A DNA stretch of 64,000 nt from Phytophthora colocasiae (lineage: Eukaryota; Oomycota; Peronosporomycetes; Peronosporales; Peronosporaceae): NCBI GenBank assembly GCA_018806915.1, contig JAGKQI010000010.1:1-64000 (forward strand), written 5' to 3'. Position 1 is the stretch's first letter. Each line of letters opens with the position of its first letter. Made by a program: the position numbers and the translations under genes. A model generated the notes under the pieces. That model did no database searches, was not told where the DNA came from, and worked only from the letters and a program-made list of their open reading frames with translations. This document shows, one piece after another, positions 53,004 through 62,290 of this stretch.

Positions 53004-53604
53004 CGTGCTATCAGGGTTGTGAAAAAAACAATTTGACTTTCAAATAATTCAATTAAAACACACTAAATTGATTGAGCGAGGTCTCAATCACGTCCAAATA
53101 ATCCTCCATTTCACTGTGGCGTTTAGCTCGCGTTCTGGTGAAGTCACGAGCTACTTGAGTACAGTACTCTTAACGCATCAATAATGAGCAAGCAGTGGTC
53201 TTCTGGGCCTGTACGACGTAAACAACTTCGACGAGACAGCTCTGAGGTAGCGCTCGACACTCCAGCAGTCTCCTCACTTTGCAAATTTCTGTAAGACCCA
53301 AACATGCGACTATATTGGACGTGCGGTGTCTGTTTGATGCCATTACGAAGGAGTTCACACCAACTGCGAAATACCTCAGCCCACAAGCCATCGTCGTTAA
53401 AGCACCACGCTTTGAAAGCGGTGTATTATAATAGTTAAAGTTCTCGCAAAGCTTTAGCGAGCGTCAAGGGGTTTGGGTTAAGGTTACGGCTAGGTGGTTT
53501 TCTACCAATCAGAGCTCGATGATATGATTGAAAACAAAATTGTTGACCCGAGTCTTGGGGCTCAATAAAATAACAATCTTATTTTTCACAACCCTGCGTG
53601 CTAT
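53004..53604. mobile_element. Non-autonomous hAT element (MITE-like), 585 bp
   Basis: The element spans 53012-53596 with 15-bp perfect terminal inverted repeats starting CAGGGTTGTGAAAAA. The 8-bp target duplication CGTGCTAT is present at 53004-53011 and 53597-53604. Short ORFs inside show no transposase motif. The TIR differs from that of the element at 42152, so it is a separate family. Confidence 0.9.
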
Positions 53605-53770
53605 CACCTACATCATACCAATTGAACCTGTACAATACACCCTAGTATTGTCGTTGCTGCGCCTACGTTGAGTAATGGAGTCTTGTAATGCCTCCCGGCG
53701 AGATCTGCCCTATCGTCACTGGTTCGACTGCTGGTGTGAGGCACGCCCAGTGAAGATCTCCACATGGAAT

Positions 53771-54420
53771 TGTAACAGGATGAGGCTACACGTTGAAGAA
53801 GAGATGACGGTTAATGGCGTTTTGCTGGACGCAGATGCCAAGAATGCTCGACAGACGCCTCATGTTGAAGATAGTGATGCTGGACGACGACCACTGACGG
53901 ATGTTATGACGGAACGGCGGCTGGAAGTTAGCAGCAAGGAACGTGATTGGTGAACGCTTGTTAAAATGCGGCGAAGATCTTGGGTGACGACGGCTACGGT
54001 GAAGTGGATCGCATTCACTGAGTGAAGCCAAGGACGACTGGACGGAGAGACGATGAAGGCGAGTGCTGGGGAATAGCTCACTTTGGAATTTACCACGACC
54101 AGCGTACTCCGCAATTTGCGACGACGACGAGAAGCAATTGGCCATTGCGACTCCATCGACGAACGAAGAGCGAAGTAAACGAGTTGAACGGACGGACGAA
54201 CGAAGTGAACGAGTTAAGCGGAACGGACGAACGGACGAAGTTGAACGCAAAGCCGAAAGCTTAAGTGTATTGAATATAAATCGGAACGAAGTTCCGGCGC
54301 AGGTGAACTGAGCCCGTACGGTGTTGAAGTGTGTTGAAGTTAGCTAGGAAGCCCTGCAATAAAGAAGAACCGGCGAGACAGCGCAGCGCAGCATTGTCAG
54401 CTATACGTCCCTAGCGAACA
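53771..54420 (+). repeat. Candidate 5' LTR
   Basis: 650 bp running from TGTAACAGG to GAACA, with an AATAAA at 54358-54363 about 60 bp before its end, as in LTR R regions. The partner LTR is not in the window, so this is inferred from position and end sequence. Confidence 0.45.
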
Positions 54421-55153
54421 AGGGAACTGGGTTCGTCACATGGTGGTCATACAGGGGCTGCTAGCAGAAAAACGAGCACTACGAAAACAACGAAAAACGA
54501 TGGGAACGAAAACAGCGACACTGGCAGCGTCGACCAAGACTGCACGAACGACACGCAGTAGGAAGACCAATCCAGCAGATGTCGAAACGAAGAACGAAGA
54601 CAACGATGTTGATGGAGGAATCGAATCGTCGGTGCATGTTGAGACGCGACCAACACTCGACGACACCGATATGGCGACTCGGAGCAGAACAGTTGAAACC
54701 AGTAGCGATGCTGTAACGGAGCCTTATGACGATAACTCTGACGAGATGCCCGAGCCGACCGAAGATGAACTGAAGGCCTTGGAACGTACTGTGAAGCGAC
54801 TAGGCGTTGTAGTAGCGAAAGCAGATACGGGACGAGGAACAACCGTCTCAAATCGTGTGAAACGACTGGCAGTGAACCTTGAGCAAGTGACGACGCGTGC
54901 GGTGAATACACTGGCGAAGACACAAGATGCTGACGGCGATACTGATGAAGGACGTGATGGAGCTAGGGAACACGTAAATGAGGCAGAACTAGCACCAGCA
55001 GTGGCGGAACGAGAGTACCCACCCGTCCTACCAGGCGAATACGAAGATGACGAAGACCAGCTATATGACGGTGACGACGGTCGGAATTTACGTCGCCAAT
55101 GGATTGATGATGCTGGCAACTGACGAAAAGTACCGCAGCCACCTCGGCAAAAC

Positions 55154-55538
55154 ATGGTATCACGAGGTAACAGGCAACAAACGGATCACGAACTCCACAG
55201 TACTCAGGAAAGACGAGACGACGAAGCTGATGAACGGCGGAAACCGTCTCGTAAATACATGGTATCACGAGGAAGAGGAGGACGACCGGATCGCGTACGC
55301 CGCAGTACTCAGGAAAGCCGAGATGACGATGAAGCTGATGAACGGCGGAGACATTCTCGGAAATACATGGAATCACGAGGAAGAGGGCGACGAACGGATC
55401 CAATGCACCGCAGTACTCAGGTAAAACGAGATGACGATGAAGCTGACGAACAGTGGAGACACTCTCGCGGATATACGGAATCACGAGGAAGAGGGCACCG
55501 AAAAGATCACGTACGACGCGGTACTCAGAATCGTCGAT

Positions 55539-55540
<2 letters not shown>
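55154..55540 (+). repeat. 105-108 bp tandem repeat, four copies
   Basis: Units begin near 55154, 55259, 55367 and 55475, each with a variant of tatcacgagg followed later by agtactcagg and gacgatgaagctga. All copies keep the reading frame of the 54440 ORF (lengths divisible by three). Confidence 0.85.

Positions 55541-55586
<46 letters not shown>
55539..55586 (+). repeat. (ATG)16 trinucleotide microsatellite
   Basis: Sixteen perfect ATG units directly after the 105-bp repeats. They encode poly-Asp in the plus frame of the repeat ORF and poly-His on the opposite strand. Confidence 0.95.
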
Positions 55587-55587
<1 letters not shown>

Positions 55588-55597
55588 GAATGTGTAG

Positions 55598-56037
55598 TGG
55601 GTCGTGGTGTGAAAGCCCAACCATGCCCACGCAATGCAGTCGGGTACGACAACAATGTTGACCGGCATCATGTGGTTGCAGTCAGCCACATTGATGTGGC
55701 TCAGAGGACAATGGCGTTGAAGTTGAGCACCTACTGTTAAGTCATTGTGGTTTGACGCTCTACCGGCTGTTCTCCTGAGTTGTTCGTCTACCCAAGCTGG
55801 CACAGTTGAAGTTTTATCGTATAGAATACCATCACTAGGACGCTGGTGATGGTAGTGTAGCGTAGCAAGTCGGGATACATGTTTTAGTTTTCTCAGTTTC
55901 ATTTTTGACAGCTCGTCGACAGCTCATTACACTCGGCGATAATACTTTACAGGAAGTGCCAGCTTCCTTCGAGTGTCTTTGGGTTTTCCTTCGAGCGCTA
56001 CCTACTACAAAGAATTCTTTAGCAGTTAAGGCCAAAG
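55598..56037. other. Untranslated stretch between two Gypsy ORFs
   Basis: Only short ORFs. It could be a leader or LTR remnant of the downstream Gag-Pol unit, but I found no matching copy elsewhere in the window. Confidence 0.35.
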
Positions 56038-57048
56038 ATGACAAGAACAACACGCAACACCCCGACTCTTCCGACACCAGCAACGGCAGGTTCTTCTGGA
56101 AGTTCGACTGTACCGATGGCTTTGTTCATGCCACTCGCTGCTCCGCAGTTGAAGAGCACTTCGCATGCCGCCTTAGTGCGGTGGCGGAAACTTCGACGCG
56201 AGTACGAGGACGAGGTGGCGATGAGATGCAATAACGACACGGATAAAATGGCGGAGGTGCTTGTCAGTGTGAAGAAGTCGTTCGACAAGCGACTTCTTGG
56301 AGTTTGGTGTGACTTCGACTGGAATGTCAACGTTGATACCGTCAGTGATGATTTCATCCTGACAAAAATTGACGAAATCATTTCGTCAGTCAAGAACAAC
56401 TCTGTTCCAGACGTCGCGACTGTGTTCAAGGAAAATGTAACTATCGACATGACCGAGAGCGACGTAAAAGAGCGAATAATGCAATTTTTTGCTCGAAGCA
56501 GAGAATTCATAGAGGAACAAGGTTGGCAAGAGTTTTTCACCGGAAACGAAGGCTCCCGTCTGAAGTGCAAGTTATTGATGGAGTCACTCCAACCGCGCAG
56601 CTTGCGTGACGAGGTGACAACCACAGTCAAGTATCAGGCTAGAGTGGCCAAGGATTGTGAGAAGGAGCTGTTCAAGCTCATACTGGCGAAAGCATTTGAA
56701 CAGGACCGTGACTTTCAGCGTCGTAAACGCTCACGGACGAAAGACCAGAGCGACCGCAAGAGGAAAGACAACACGAACGACAGTGAATCGCCCCAACCTC
56801 GGCTTAAACACCGGAAAGTGGAAAAGTTTAACGGCAAACAGCCCGCTAAGGCTGCTTCCTGGAAGCAGAATAATGGGAAGGCAGTAGACTCTAAGCCGCC
56901 AACCGGTGGGTGCCTCAAATGTAAAGGGGACCACTGGCTCACTCGGTGTCCAAGTGCAACTGAAGACGAGAAGAAAGTTCTTTTGCGTGAGATGCATGAA
57001 CGCCGCGACAGTAATAAAGGCTCGAAACGCCCCAAGACTGAGGCGTGA
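56038..57048 (+). CDS. Gypsy Gag with CCHC-like knuckle
   Basis: 336 residues, open. A helical capsid-like region (KMAEVLVSVKKSFDKRLLGV, MTESDVKERIMQFFARSREF, LKCKLLMESLQPRSLRDEV) is followed by a basic Lys/Arg region and the knuckle CLKCKGDHWLTRC (C-x2-C-x4-H-x4-C). It ends just before the pol ORF, which starts 3 bp after its stop in the next frame. It packages element RNA. The same organisation is found in many oomycete Gypsy elements. Confidence 0.8.
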   Translation: MTRTTRNTPTLPTPATAGSSGSSTVPMALFMPLAAPQLKSTSHAALVRWRKLRREYEDEVAMRCNNDTDKMAEVLVSVKKSFDKRLLGVWCDFDWNVNVDTVSDDFILTKIDEIISSVKNNSVPDVATVFKENVTIDMTESDVKERIMQFFARSREFIEEQGWQEFFTGNEGSRLKCKLLMESLQPRSLRDEVTTTVKYQARVAKDCEKELFKLILAKAFEQDRDFQRRKRSRTKDQSDRKRKDNTNDSESPQPRLKHRKVEKFNGKQPAKAASWKQNNGKAVDSKPPTGGCLKCKGDHWLTRCPSATEDEKKVLLREMHERRDSNKGSKRPKTEA

Positions 57049-57051
57049 AGG

Positions 57052-58677
57052 TTGAAGCGCATCAAGGACTGTCTCTTGGAACACGACAAGATTATTGTCC
57101 TCGAAGAGAGACTGTCCATGCCCTATTGCGCGGATACTGGGGCCGAAAAGAGCATCATCAGTGCTCGCAATTTGATGGAGCTTCAGAAGTTGGGTGGTCT
57201 TGTGAAAACCACCACGCTGACTAAACCCACTATTTGCAAGACTGTGGGCGGGCACACGATTCAATCCAAGGAATCTGTGCAATTACAGATCATGATCCAT
57301 ACTGCGGCTGGGCCTGTGAGACCCGTTAAACCGTATGAGGTTCTAGTGATTCAGGAGAATGAAGATGAGTTTATCGTGGGCGAGGATATACTTAACGATT
57401 TGGGTATCAGCATCGATAGGCAGCTGGAGCAGTTAGCTGAACAAACCTCAGCGAATGACGACGATCCTATAACAGTTGAAAACGACTTCTGCAGTGGTTG
57501 CACACCTGACCGAGAGGTCCGTCAGGCTGTTGAAGGAATGATTGCTACAGCTCTTGAGAATGGTTTCCCGGTCGAAAAGGAAGACAAACTGCGCACAATT
57601 GTCTACATGTACGATATTTGGAGGCTTCGTCTTGGACCAGATCCACCGGCAAAGGTGCCACCACTCGAAATACGATTGAAGAAGGGCTCTACCCCATTTC
57701 GATGCAAGCCGAGAGCGTATCCACCTCACATAAGAAAGTTTCTACGGGAGTTTAATGAGGAGCTAGTACGATTGGGGTGGGTGTACGAAAATTCCTCAAG
57801 TCGATGGGCCTGTCCAGCGTTGCCTGTCAAGAAGCCTGGCAAGGACGAGCTACGACAGACAAGTGACTATCGACCGCTGAATGCCATGACGGAACCCATT
57901 GCAGGCGTGATGCCTATCTTACAGGTGATTACAGAGCACGTGAAAGACATGCTGTTCTTCGGTTTATTCGACTTCATAAAAGGATTTTGGCAGCTTCCGT
58001 TGGCAAAGGCAAGTCAGGAATTGCTGAGTTACATGACAGATGCAAAAGTGTACACTCCAACTCGCGTCCCTCAAGGATGCAGTGACGCAGCGCTGCACTT
58101 TCAACGAACTATGGAGAGTTGTTTTGAGAAGCTGCTATACAAACATCTACTGATTTGGATCGACGACTTACTGCTGTACGCGAAAGACGTTGACACATAT
58201 CTGGAGAAATTGGAGGAACTGTTTACACTGATGAATGACTTCGGCCTCAAGTTGAGCGCCTCGAAGTCGTCTCTTTACCAACGCTCGGTGAAATGGTGCG
58301 GTAAGATCATAGATGGCGAAGGAGTTCGTCATGACCCAGGACGAGTTACAGTACTGCGTTCAATGCCGTTACCCACTACTGCCGGAGACCTACAGCAATT
58401 CCTCTGTGCGTGCAATTGGTTACGTGACAGTCTTATAGGCTATGCTGGAAACGTGAAAGTGCTGCAGAAGCGTCTTGATGTGACTCTGGGATCAGGTCAA
58501 AGGACGAAGCGTGCTGCAGCACGACTACCAGTGGAGTTTACTGATAATGAACGCGATGCATTCGCTAGAGTAAAGGAGTGCTTGGCGAGTGCTGGCTATG
58601 TTGGCGCACCCCAGCAAATGACGGAGTACTGTCGGTGTTCACAGATGCTTCTGACGAAGCGTGGAGTGTTATCGTGA
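57052..58677 (+). CDS. Gypsy protease and reverse transcriptase
   Basis: 541 residues. The protease motif YCADTGAEKSII is at residues ~25-36 and FIVGEDILNDLGI at ~105-118. The reverse transcriptase has WACPALPVKKPGKDELRQTS, FGLFDFIKGFWQLPLA, VPQGCSDAALHFQRTM and the catalytic LIWIDDLLLYAK, where the first residue of YxDD reads W. It continues with the thumb to about residue 500. The reported start codon is non-ATG (TTG) and the protein was probably made as part of Gag-Pol. A frameshift near 58620 separates it from RNase H. Confidence 0.85.
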   Translation: MKRIKDCLLEHDKIIVLEERLSMPYCADTGAEKSIISARNLMELQKLGGLVKTTTLTKPTICKTVGGHTIQSKESVQLQIMIHTAAGPVRPVKPYEVLVIQENEDEFIVGEDILNDLGISIDRQLEQLAEQTSANDDDPITVENDFCSGCTPDREVRQAVEGMIATALENGFPVEKEDKLRTIVYMYDIWRLRLGPDPPAKVPPLEIRLKKGSTPFRCKPRAYPPHIRKFLREFNEELVRLGWVYENSSSRWACPALPVKKPGKDELRQTSDYRPLNAMTEPIAGVMPILQVITEHVKDMLFFGLFDFIKGFWQLPLAKASQELLSYMTDAKVYTPTRVPQGCSDAALHFQRTMESCFEKLLYKHLLIWIDDLLLYAKDVDTYLEKLEELFTLMNDFGLKLSASKSSLYQRSVKWCGKIIDGEGVRHDPGRVTVLRSMPLPTTAGDLQQFLCACNWLRDSLIGYAGNVKVLQKRLDVTLGSGQRTKRAAARLPVEFTDNERDAFARVKECLASAGYVGAPQQMTEYCRCSQMLLTKRGVLS

Positions 58678-59123
58678 CGGACGTTGAACAATGGAGGAAC
58701 GACAAAACGGTTGCATCACAGAAGCATCGACTGTTGCATTGCCTTAGTGGGACGTTCTCAGGTTCACAAGAAAACTGGTCCGTCATTGAGAAAGAGGCAT
58801 TTGCCATTGTGGCAGCTTGTGATAAGCTACCACACCTTCTTCTCCGGCCAGCAGGTTTTCGTCTATTCTGTGACCATCGCAATTTGATACACGTTTTCGC
58901 CCCCGATGAAACAGTGAAGAAGCACATACGAGGAAAGTTACCTTGCTGGGCTATGAAACTTGGAGAGTTCCGCTACGAGATTCATCACATCGCCGGCGAA
59001 GACAACGTCTGGGCTGACATGGTATCCCGATGGGCACGCCCAACAACGACTGTAACGGGGATGTTACACGAATGTTTCTCGTTGGTGTGTGACACACGTG
59101 GATACATTTATGTGGGTACATAA
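58578..59123 (+). pseudogene. Gypsy RNase H, frame-shifted and running into the next LTR
   Basis: VFTDASDEAWSVIVTDV, WSVIEKEAFAIVAACDKL, LFCDHRNLIHVFAP and HIAGEDNVWADMVSRWAR are the RNase H signatures of Ty3/Gypsy. The ORF is in another frame than the reverse transcriptase. After WARPTT the translation passes into the putative LTR at about 59051, so the final 24 residues are not native. No integrase follows. Confidence 0.82.
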
Positions 59124-59471
59124 TAGTGTGTGACACTCATGATACATTTATGTGGGTACATAATGGTGTGGCACACACGAGTAGATACGTAGATGGCCTC
59201 AGAGCCTCACGTTGCATTTTGATTAGGATTTAGTATGTTAGATACTAAATCCGTTACATTTAGGATTAGGGCAATAAAGTCAATAAAAATCAGTTTGCAT
59301 TTTACATAGTTAGTGTTAGTCCTTTGTTATAGGGACACTGACTCTGTGAGTCCCGTATTTAGTGGACTACTTGGTTCTTGTATAGAACCGAAGGCTAGTG
59401 CCTTGCAAGCAGGACTCTACGAGTCAACTAAACTTCCTCTGTGCCGTGCACACCTACGCAGCCCCGCTGCA
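59051..59471 (+). repeat. Putative 5' LTR of second Gypsy element
   Basis: It runs from TGTAACGGGG to GCTGCA, about 421 bp, with AATAAA signals near 59272 and 59283. A 40-bp direct repeat lies at its start (59087-59126 and 59127-59166, each containing gatacatttatgtgggtac). The partner LTR is outside the window, so the borders are approximate. Confidence 0.5.
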
Positions 59472-59528
59472 TCTGGTAGCACTAGTAGTCAATCCAACTC
59501 CTGAGTTGAAGACTGTTTCTCTGTGAGA

Positions 59529-60499
59529 ATGGAGCCAGAAGCATACGCTCACTTGACTCCGAGTCAGCGGGACACGCTTAACAAGCTTACGTCCTTGCTG
59601 GGCCCGGAAGGTACGGCGCACCTTGCGTCCCAAGGGCCGGAGGCCGTCAACGCGCGCCTCGAGGCATTTGCCTCGTACGAAAACGCTCTCGTCGAGCACA
59701 TTCAGCGGAATGTAACAGGGGTTACCCCTGCTCCGAGAGCTAAGCCCGTCACGCTCAGCGTGAAGACCTTCCTCGGGAATGAGGGAGAGAACCTCCTTTT
59801 GTGGACCCGAGAGGTCGAAATGGCCATGGGGGCCGCCATGCTCCAGTTGGAGGGGCAACGCGTTGCGTTTGCCATCTCTAAGCTCGAAGGACGAGCACGA
59901 GAATGGGCCTTGACGTCTGGGACGTCGGTGGAAGCGGCCTTTCCCACATGGGGCGAGCTAAAGGCCAAGCTCACGCAAGTGTTTGCTCCGCCTAACCAGG
60001 CGTATCGCGTGCGGTCACGCTTCCTTGCTTGTCGCCAGGGCAAGAAGGATCTGGTGGACTATGTCCAAGAGCTGCGCACGCTCATTGCTGGCATGGCTGC
60101 CGACCCTCTACCTGAGGTGGTCGCCGTGACCGTCTTCATGGAAGGCTTACGAGCTGGCGTGGCCAGGACGGAGACATTCCGTCAGAACCCCACAGCTTCG
60201 AAGATGCTGTCAGCGTGGCATTGAATGCCGAACACAACTTTAAGTTGTCGAGGGTCGGTGCTAGCAGCACAGGGTCCGGTGGACCTGAGCCCATGGACCT
60301 CAGCTATGCTGAAGATGAGGTAGCTGAGCTACGAGCTGCGGTGCAGCGTATGAGCACCCGCCGGTGCTATACATGCGGCAGTCCCTCACACCTGAGGCCC
60401 AACTGCCCTCTGCGCAAAGAGCGCGCCGGCCAAAATGGCCGCAACCCTGTCGCGGGTCCCGCTTTGGGCTCTGCCCAGGGAAACGCCGGCTCCCAGTAG
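59529..60499 (+). pseudogene. Gypsy Gag with zinc knuckle, one frameshift
   Basis: The ATG at 59529 ([20 protein letters not shown]) opens a retrotransposon Gag: [56 protein letters not shown] and [21 protein letters not shown] single-base shift near 60195-60215 moves on to [13 protein letters not shown] and the knuckle CYTCGSPSHLRPNC at 60367-60408. Confidence 0.88.
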
Positions 60500-62290
60500 A
60501 CGCGGGGCGGTCTACTGGGGAAGAACTGAGTTCTGCAGTGCGTGAGAGGCACTGGGGCTCAGCCCCGAAGAGCTCCGTGCTCTTGAACACGGAACGTGTG
60601 AGCAAGCAGGGCTTGCTGGTCGTCCAGGTGGACGTGAAGGGCTTTGAGAAGCCGTGGATCGTGTTGATCGATTCGGGGGCGTCTGGCAACTACGTCAGAC
60701 GCTCCACCGTTGAAGGTAGTCAGCAATATGCTGAGGCGCTTCGAGCGCGAAGAGGTGACACAGTCACAGTCCGTCTAGCGACGGGCGTCCGTGTCACGGT
60801 GGCCAAGGTCCCCATGGACCTGCGGCTGAAGTTCTTGGACTTCGATAGCGTGGAGCGCTGCTTGGTCCTGGACCTGGATTCGAGGTACGACCTCATCCTT
60901 GGCATGGCGTGGCTGGAGCGCCACGAGCCATGGATTGATTGGAGGTCGAAGACCTTAGGTGCTACGCACTTCTCTCCTAGTGGAGCTTTGGCGAGTCATG
61001 AACCCACCTCTGCTAGGAAGCAGAAGCGCTATTGGCGCGAGCATCGAGCCGAGTCGGCTATGATGCTGGAAGTCGGTGTGTCCGAGTTGGTGGACAGCAC
61101 CGAGTGCGAGGACCGCAGTCCTGTTGAGCGCGTAGCGCTGGTTGACAGTGAGTCAACGTGTGGGCAAAGCTCACGTAACCCCTGTGGGGCGGCACGTACT
61201 CCGCCGAGTGACGCCGGTCATGGACCGTCACTGGATGCCGATGGCATCGGGCCTTACCAGGCCGTGAACTGTGGGGCGGCACGTACTCCGTCGAGTGATA
61301 CTGGTCGTGGACCAAGTCGATCGCTGAGTGTCTCTGACACTGGACCTGTTACGGTCATTGATTGTGCAGCGGCACGTACTCCGCTGAGCGGCATCGGTCG
61401 TCGACCGAGTGGATCGCAGAGTGTCACTGACACTGGGCCTGAAGGGGCCGAAACCTGTGCGGCGGCACGTACTCCGTCTAGTGACGTCGGCGGTAGACCG
61501 AGTCAGTCACTGAGTGTCACTGACACTGGGCCGGGCAAGGCCATTACCTGTGCAGCGGCACGTACTCCGTCGAGTGGACGTTCGTCGGCCAGGCGACGAC
61601 GTCGTAAGGCCCTATGGGCGAGACGCTCTGCGTCTGAGTCGTCCGTGACGTCAAGTGTCAACGCACGGGAGGGCTGTGGGCAGCTATACACTCTGGTTGA
61701 TGGAGTGGACGGTAGTGCCGAAGGCAGCGTCCTGCTGGACGGACTGCCGAGTGTTGACAAGCTCCTTGAGCTAGAAGAGATGTCGTTCGCCGACTTTGGC
61801 GATGCCTTGAAGGCTGGCGAACTCGCCGAGGTGGTCATCGTTCGACCTGAAGAGGAGTTAAACTCATCGTCCCTCGTTGACGAGTCCGTCTTGGCCGAGG
61901 TCAAGAAGGCGCTGAGCGCCAGGAGTGGATCGGAGATCCTCAAGAATCCCTCGGATCCCTTCTACTCCTTGCTGAAGGAATATGGAGACGTTGTCTCAAA
62001 GGAACCACCGAGTGGCCTGCCTCCTGACCGAGGCGTTCGTCACGAGATCGACTTAGTTCCCGGAACTAAATACTGCGTGACCCGGCAGTGGCCTCTTCCT
62101 AAAGAGCAATGCGACGTCATTGACGCCTTCTTCCGTGCTAAGCACGCGGCGGGTCTCGTGCGCGAGAGCAAGTCTCCGCACTCCGCGCCAACGTTCTGTG
62201 TCAGAAAGCCGAATGGCAAGTGGCGTATCGTTCACGCTTTTAACAAGCTCAACGCTGCCACGATTCCGGCGCAGACGCCGATTCCTAGGG
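60364..62290 (+). pseudogene. Gypsy protease, repeat linker and start of reverse transcriptase
   Basis: The open frame encodes a retropepsin-type protease (LIDSGASGNYV at about 60668-60700; LILGMAWLERHEPWIDW). A long linker with five repeats follows (CAAARTPSSD cores, 61184-61590). The reverse transcriptase begins with VPGTKYCVTRQWPLPKEQCD, SAPTFCVRKPNGKWRIV and NKLNAATIPAQTPIPR. Its fingers and palm end abruptly at about 62290. The frame has no own ATG for the true N-terminus and overlaps the gag knuckle. Confidence 0.85.
61184..61590 (+). repeat. Five tandem repeats of about 84-93 bp in the pol linker
   Basis: Units start near 61184, 61268, 61363, 61456 and 61548, each with tgtg-c/g-ggcggcacgtactcc type openings followed by a variable part ending in acactggaccg or similar. 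They encode CAAARTPSS...GRGPS...SVTDTGP modules. Unit length stays divisible by three. Confidence 0.8.

Larger units (their letters stand above)
54440..55597 (+). pseudogene. Acidic repeat protein ORF of Gypsy element, in-frame stop
   Basis: The ATG at 54440 gives a charged Thr/Glu/Asp-rich protein (for example EPTEDELKALERTVKRLGV, then VKRLAVNLEQVTTRAVNTL) ending at a TGA at 55121-55123. The same frame then continues to 55597 through four repeats of about 35 residues (core STQESRDDDEADERRRHSRK) and ends in a run of about 16 aspartates. It could be a Gag N-terminal or structural protein, but no known domain is visible. The stop makes the full product doubtful. Confidence 0.5.
53771..59050 (+). 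mobile_element. Ty3/Gypsy element lacking integrase in the window
   Basis: A candidate 5' LTR (53771-54420) is followed by a repeat-bearing ORF (54440-55597), a Gag with zinc knuckle (56038-57048), protease plus reverse transcriptase (57052-58677) and RNase H (to about 59050). No integrase follows; a different Gypsy element starts at about 59051. It may be that two elements are joined here, because two Gag-like regions are unusual. Confidence 0.7.

Noticed and set aside
54963..55655. Minus ORF with a long His run that looks like a metal-binding protein
   Set aside because: The poly-His is the complement of the ATG microsatellite; the plus frame carries the element ORF.
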